Assembly: GCA_011525695.1 (NCBI GenBank)
Contig: WYBX01000063.1
Span: 1-37,039 of the forward strand
DNA: 37,039 nucleotides
Reading direction: 5' to 3'
Source: Verrucomicrobiia bacterium
GTDB taxonomy: Bacteria > Verrucomicrobiota > Verrucomicrobiia > Opitutales > Opitutaceae
Both the position numbers and the translations under genes were made by a program. Of the stretch, positions 34,046-37,039 are shown one piece after another; position 1 is the stretch's first letter, and each line of letters starts with the position of its first letter. Under the pieces are notes generated by a model. It did not search any database. It was not told the origin of the DNA and saw nothing but the letters and a program-made list of their open reading frames with translations.

Positions 34046-35316
34046 CACTTTCTCCCTGGGCGATCCTGCTGCTGGCGGTTCCGGTCATCTGGCTCGGGGA
34101 ACGCCTGGTAATCCGGCTGGGAGTCCTTTCCCGATACTCGATTCCCGCAGCGGTGGTCGGCGGCCTGCTGGTGGCCAGTGTGCTGCTCGCGCTGCGTGCC
34201 GCCGAGTGGGGTAACCTCTTGCTGGAACTGGGAACGACGGCGCGCGCCTGGACCTGGCTCGTCACGGCAGAGCCCGACTGGCTGCAAACCCCGGTGAAGA
34301 GCGTGAACCTTCCGCTGCTCGCCGCATTCTTTGCCTGCGTGGGCCTGAGCGCCAGCTGGCAGGTGGTCCGTCACGCCGGCCGGCAGGTCTTCATTTTTCT
34401 CCTGATCGTCACCGCATTCGCGGTGCTGCAGAACGTCATCAGCCTCCTCATGGCGGCCTGGCTGCGAATCCCCCCGTTGCTCGGGCTTGTCTGTGGCAGC
34501 ATGAGCCTCACCGGCGGACACGCGACGACGCTGGGTTTCGCCGGGGAATTCGAGCGTGCAGGGCTGGCGGGCGCGCAGACGCTGGGCATGGCAGCCGCAA
34601 CATTCGGGCTGGTGGCGGGCGTTTTGCTGGCGGGACCTGTCGGCAGCGGCCTCATTCGGAAACATCATCTGGCGGCATCCCAGCCGGCCTCGGATGAGCC
34701 GGCGATCCGCTCGTTCCGCGGGATCATGCATGATGCCAGGACGATCGTGCAGCGCCGGGCCGGGCTGCTGCGCCACGCACTGCTCCTGGCGTTTTGTCTG
34801 AAAGCGGGCGCCTGGATCAGCTATCTGCTGCAGGAGTCCGGGCTGACCTTTCCCATTTTCATCGGGACGATGCTTGCCGGGGTCGTCACGCGGAACATCC
34901 TGGATTCCCGTAGCGCCCGCTGGTTCGAGCCGCGGTTGATTGAGGCGCTCGCCTCGCTGTGCCTTGCGCTGTTCCTCGCCACGGCGATGATGACCTTGAA
35001 TCTCCACGAACTCGCTTTTGCAGCCGGTCCGATGCTTGCGATCATGGGAGTGCAGATTGCCGCGATGGCTGCGTTTGCCTGGTGGATTACGTTCCCTTCG
35101 CTGGGGCGTGACTACGAGGCGGCGGTGATGTCGGCCGGCCACTGTGGTTTCGGCCTGGGCTCGACGGCCACGGCGGTCGCGGGGATGAGGGCGGTAATCG
35201 AAACCACCGGCCCGGCCCCGCGCGCATTCCTCGTCGTTCCACTGGTTGGCGGATTTCTCGTGGATTTGACGAATGCCATCAACCTGACGGCTTTCATCAA
35301 CCTTGCCCGCTCCTGA
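34027..35316 (+). CDS. GltS-type sodium:glutamate symporter family protein
   Basis: 429 residues, polytopic inner-membrane transporter. Two inverted repeat halves carry the family hairpins: GSMSLTGGHATTLGFAGEF in the first half and SAGHCGFGLGSTATAVAGM in the second, like GltS of E. coli. The loop between halves (about residues 215-245) is hydrophilic (RGIMHDARTIVQRRAG). GltS takes up glutamate; in this catabolic setting the cargo may be another dicarboxylate or acidic compound (inference). The ATG at 34027 lies inside the end of the VOC gene in another frame, and no better start was found nearby. Confidence 0.85.
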   Translation: MQPAALTLSPWAILLLAVPVIWLGERLVIRLGVLSRYSIPAAVVGGLLVASVLLALRAAEWGNLLLELGTTARAWTWLVTAEPDWLQTPVKSVNLPLLAAFFACVGLSASWQVVRHAGRQVFIFLLIVTAFAVLQNVISLLMAAWLRIPPLLGLVCGSMSLTGGHATTLGFAGEFERAGLAGAQTLGMAAATFGLVAGVLLAGPVGSGLIRKHHLAASQPASDEPAIRSFRGIMHDARTIVQRRAGLLRHALLLAFCLKAGAWISYLLQESGLTFPIFIGTMLAGVVTRNILDSRSARWFEPRLIEALASLCLALFLATAMMTLNLHELAFAAGPMLAIMGVQIAAMAAFAWWITFPSLGRDYEAAVMSAGHCGFGLGSTATAVAGMRAVIETTGPAPRAFLVVPLVGGFLVDLTNAINLTAFINLARS

Positions 35317-35378
35317 TCCGGACCCTCTCACCCGGGAAATCCACCTCTCGCTGTTGTCTTCGTCGGAGAATCCAAAGC

Positions 35379-36872
35379 ATGAAAACCCGTCATCCATACT
35401 TGGTGAAACGCGTCGCCTGTCTTTTTCTGCTGATTGCGCTGGCGGCCACCAGCTGGGCTGAAACGGCCCGGCTGCTGATCCTGCACACGACGGATTTGCA
35501 CGATCATGTGCGGGCGGGCGACCGGGGCATCGGCGGGCTCCCCTATGTCTCGGGTTACATCCGGCAGGTTCGGGCGGAGCGCAGCGATGTCCTGCTGGTC
35601 GACTCGGGCGATGTGGCCGAGAAGGGCGACCTGGTCGCCTTCCGGACCCACAGCGATCTCACCTACCAGGCGCTCCGCCGAATCGGCTATGATGCGATCA
35701 CCATCGGCAATCACGAGCACGACGAGTTTGGCCACGCCGGGCTGCGCCGGTTCGAATCCACCCTGGGGCGGGCGCTCCTTTGCCTTAACGTCCTGAACCC
35801 GAATGGCACCACGGCTTTCGAGCCGTCGCGGCTGGTCGAGGTGAACGGGCTGAAGATCGGATTGGTCGGACTGATCACCCCGCGCAAGGAGCAGGGGCTC
35901 GACTTCGAGGCCTCCGGCAGGGCTCTGGCCGGTGAGGCAAGGAAACTGCGCACTGCCGGTGCGGTGCTGATCGTGGCTGTCTGTCACGAAAGCGCCTCGA
36001 AATGCGCGGAGTGGTCGCGCGCCGCGCCGGACGTGAATGTGTTCGCCGCCGGTCACTCGCACGAGGCGCTGCGGGAGCCGGTCGTCGTGCCGGAAACCGG
36101 CGCGATCATCGTCCAGTCCGGCAGCTATGCGCAGTGGGTTGGCCGGCTGGAACTCGAGATCGACGTGGCCGCGCGGAAGATCGTCCGCCACGAAGGCCGG
36201 CTGGTCGAGATGCGGCACGACGCCGTGCCGGTCGATCGGGAAATGCTCGACTGGGTCAGGCAGCGCGAACGGGAACTCGCGCCCGAGGCCACCGACCTCG
36301 TCTTCGAGAATCCTGCGCAGATTGACGGATTCTCGATTGGACGGCTCGGTGCGGAGGCGCTGCGCCGTGCCGCCGGTGCGGACATTGGGTTCTGTCACCC
36401 GTATCAGATCATCCGGAACATTCTTCCCGCGGGCCGGATCGACGTGAACGCCGTCTTCAAGACCGGCGGCGATCGTGGTCACGACACCATCGTGGTCGAC
36501 CTCAGCGGCGCAGAAATCGAAGGTTACGTCAATGCGCTCGAGCAAATCCAGCGCGAGCCGCCGGAGTGGGCGGGGTTCCGGATCGGGCGCGAAGCGACGC
36601 CGGATGGTGATGTGCTTCGGACCGACCTCGACCGCAACCGTCGCTATCGGGTGATCATGGCGAAGCTCGAGTGGGAGACGCGTTACCTGCGGCTGGCGGA
36701 AAAGGTCCGCGAGCGCACCCCGGCAGAGCCCTTTGCCGCCGGTTCCCCCTTGGTGGAACCCAGCCCCGTCACCTTCACTGATGCCATGTGTGCGTATCTG
36801 CGTGAAATCGTGAGGGAAGGAAAAACGGTGCAGGACCGGGTAGCGGAACTGGGCTCAGTGAGAACTCGATGA
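35379..36872 (+). CDS. Exported 5'-nucleotidase/UshA-like metallophosphoesterase
   Basis: 497 residues. Signal peptide about 1-27 (VACLFLLIALAATSWA). The metallophosphatase core has the dimetal motifs in order: HTTDLHDH (Asp39, His41), VDSGDV (Asp75, Asp78), GNHEHD (Asn111, His112), VCHES and AGHSHE. A 5'-nucleotidase C-terminal domain follows (about 300-490, with VNAVFKTGGDRGHDTIVVDLSG). Likely releases phosphate from nucleotides or sugar phosphates in the periplasm. It lies 62 bases after the GltS-like gene and may belong to another unit. The end at 36872 is followed by lower-GC DNA. Confidence 0.9.
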   Translation: MKTRHPYLVKRVACLFLLIALAATSWAETARLLILHTTDLHDHVRAGDRGIGGLPYVSGYIRQVRAERSDVLLVDSGDVAEKGDLVAFRTHSDLTYQALRRIGYDAITIGNHEHDEFGHAGLRRFESTLGRALLCLNVLNPNGTTAFEPSRLVEVNGLKIGLVGLITPRKEQGLDFEASGRALAGEARKLRTAGAVLIVAVCHESASKCAEWSRAAPDVNVFAAGHSHEALREPVVVPETGAIIVQSGSYAQWVGRLELEIDVAARKIVRHEGRLVEMRHDAVPVDREMLDWVRQRERELAPEATDLVFENPAQIDGFSIGRLGAEALRRAAGADIGFCHPYQIIRNILPAGRIDVNAVFKTGGDRGHDTIVVDLSGAEIEGYVNALEQIQREPPEWAGFRIGREATPDGDVLRTDLDRNRRYRVIMAKLEWETRYLRLAEKVRERTPAEPFAAGSPLVEPSPVTFTDAMCAYLREIVREGKTVQDRVAELGSVRTR

Positions 36873-36927
36873 AGTGAAACACGTGAGTGGATCCGGATGA
36901 AAATCTGTGATCACGTAGATGCCATGA

Positions 36928-36965
36928 GGCGGACAAGCGGGGAAAAATCCCCCAACTTGTCCGCC
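36928..36965. repeat. Long hairpin directly before the next open frame
   Basis: GGCGGACAAG (36928-36937) and CTTGTCCGCC (36956-36965) are perfect 10-bp arms. Inside them GGGGA (36939-36943) and TCCCC (36948-36952) pair again, giving a stem of about 15 pairs with a small asymmetric internal loop. It ends two bases before an ATG. It could be a translation-blocking stem, an end of a mobile element, or a terminator without T-run. Confidence 0.7.
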
Positions 36966-36967
36966 CG

Positions 36968-37039
36968 ATGAACAATAAAACTAACGTAACGAATCTGCTT
37001 AAGCGTCTGCTCGAAACCAAGGCCGAAGTTTTCAAGTTC
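36968..37039 (+). CDS. Partial open reading frame running off the window
   Basis: 24 codons from ATG 36968 to the window edge read MNNKTNVTNLLKRLLETKAE and VFKF, without stop. Composition is poorer in GC than the rest of the window (AACAATAAAACTAACG). It has no usual ribosome site because the hairpin fills the space before the ATG. I do not recognise the protein; a gene of foreign origin is possible. Confidence 0.4.
   Translation, partial: MNNKTNVTNLLKRLLETKAEVFKF

Noticed and set aside
36928..36965. Integron attC site
   Set aside because: The arms lack the GTTRRRY/RYYYAAC core boxes, no second site follows and no integrase is visible.

Overview
The window reads as chromosomal DNA of a high-GC Verrucomicrobiota bacterium, most likely Opitutales/Opitutaceae. 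The grounds are family-level. There is a pilus-like operon of the type described around Amuc_1098 to Amuc_1101 of Akkermansia, many formylglycine sulfatases, secreted beta-helix and beta-propeller proteins, sodium:solute symporters instead of SusC/SusD pairs, and dispersed palindromic intergenic repeats. I saw no rRNA, tRNA, CRISPR array, complete insertion sequence or phage genes.

Layout. (1) 216-5708, plus strand: a three-gene envelope operon with a PilM-like protein carrying a PilN-like C-terminal part, a large PilO/Amuc_1100-like protein, and an outer-membrane secretin. (2) 5743-6409: a Phd/VapC-type toxin-antitoxin pair with a palindrome abutting the antitoxin start codon. (3) 6467-7405: a stand-alone 5'-3' exonuclease. 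(4) 7406-7678: a convergent gap holding two copies of a 50-bp palindromic repeat.

(5) Catabolic block A, 7679-16232. A minus-strand pair (beta-helix protein, Tat-exported sulfatase) diverges from a plus-strand operon (SSS transporter, DapA/NAL-type aldolase, Tat-tagged Gfo/Idh/MocA oxidoreductase, Tat-tagged glycosidase-like protein). (6) 16233-17448: a decayed region with repeats and a remnant of a DUF4143-type ATPase gene. (7) Catabolic block B, 17449-36872. A minus-strand pair (FGE-fold/sialidase/MORN fusion, sulfatase) diverges from a LacI-family regulator, which is followed by beta-helix protein, exported HpcH/HpaI aldolase homologue, SSS transporter, leaderless sulfatase, PdxA-family dehydrogenase, LamG/propeller protein, 3-hydroxyisobutyrate-dehydrogenase-like enzyme, glyoxalase-like VOC protein, GltS-type symporter and a 5'-nucleotidase-like phosphoesterase. 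(8) 36928-37039: a strong hairpin directly in front of a truncated open frame of lower GC.

How it fits together (inference): exported proteins (sulfatases, beta-helix, sialidase-like, LamG/propeller) would bind or trim a sulfated glycan outside or in the periplasm. Small products would enter through the sodium symporters. Oxidoreductases and aldolases of sugar-acid type (Gfo/Idh, DapA-like, HpaI-like, HIBADH-like, PdxA-like) would finish breakdown, with LacI sensing an intermediate. The substrate cannot be named from sequence. The least familiar parts are the FGE/sialidase/MORN fusion without the FGE cysteines, the exported aldolase homologue, the leaderless sulfatase, and PdxA plus HIBADH without a DUF1537 kinase.
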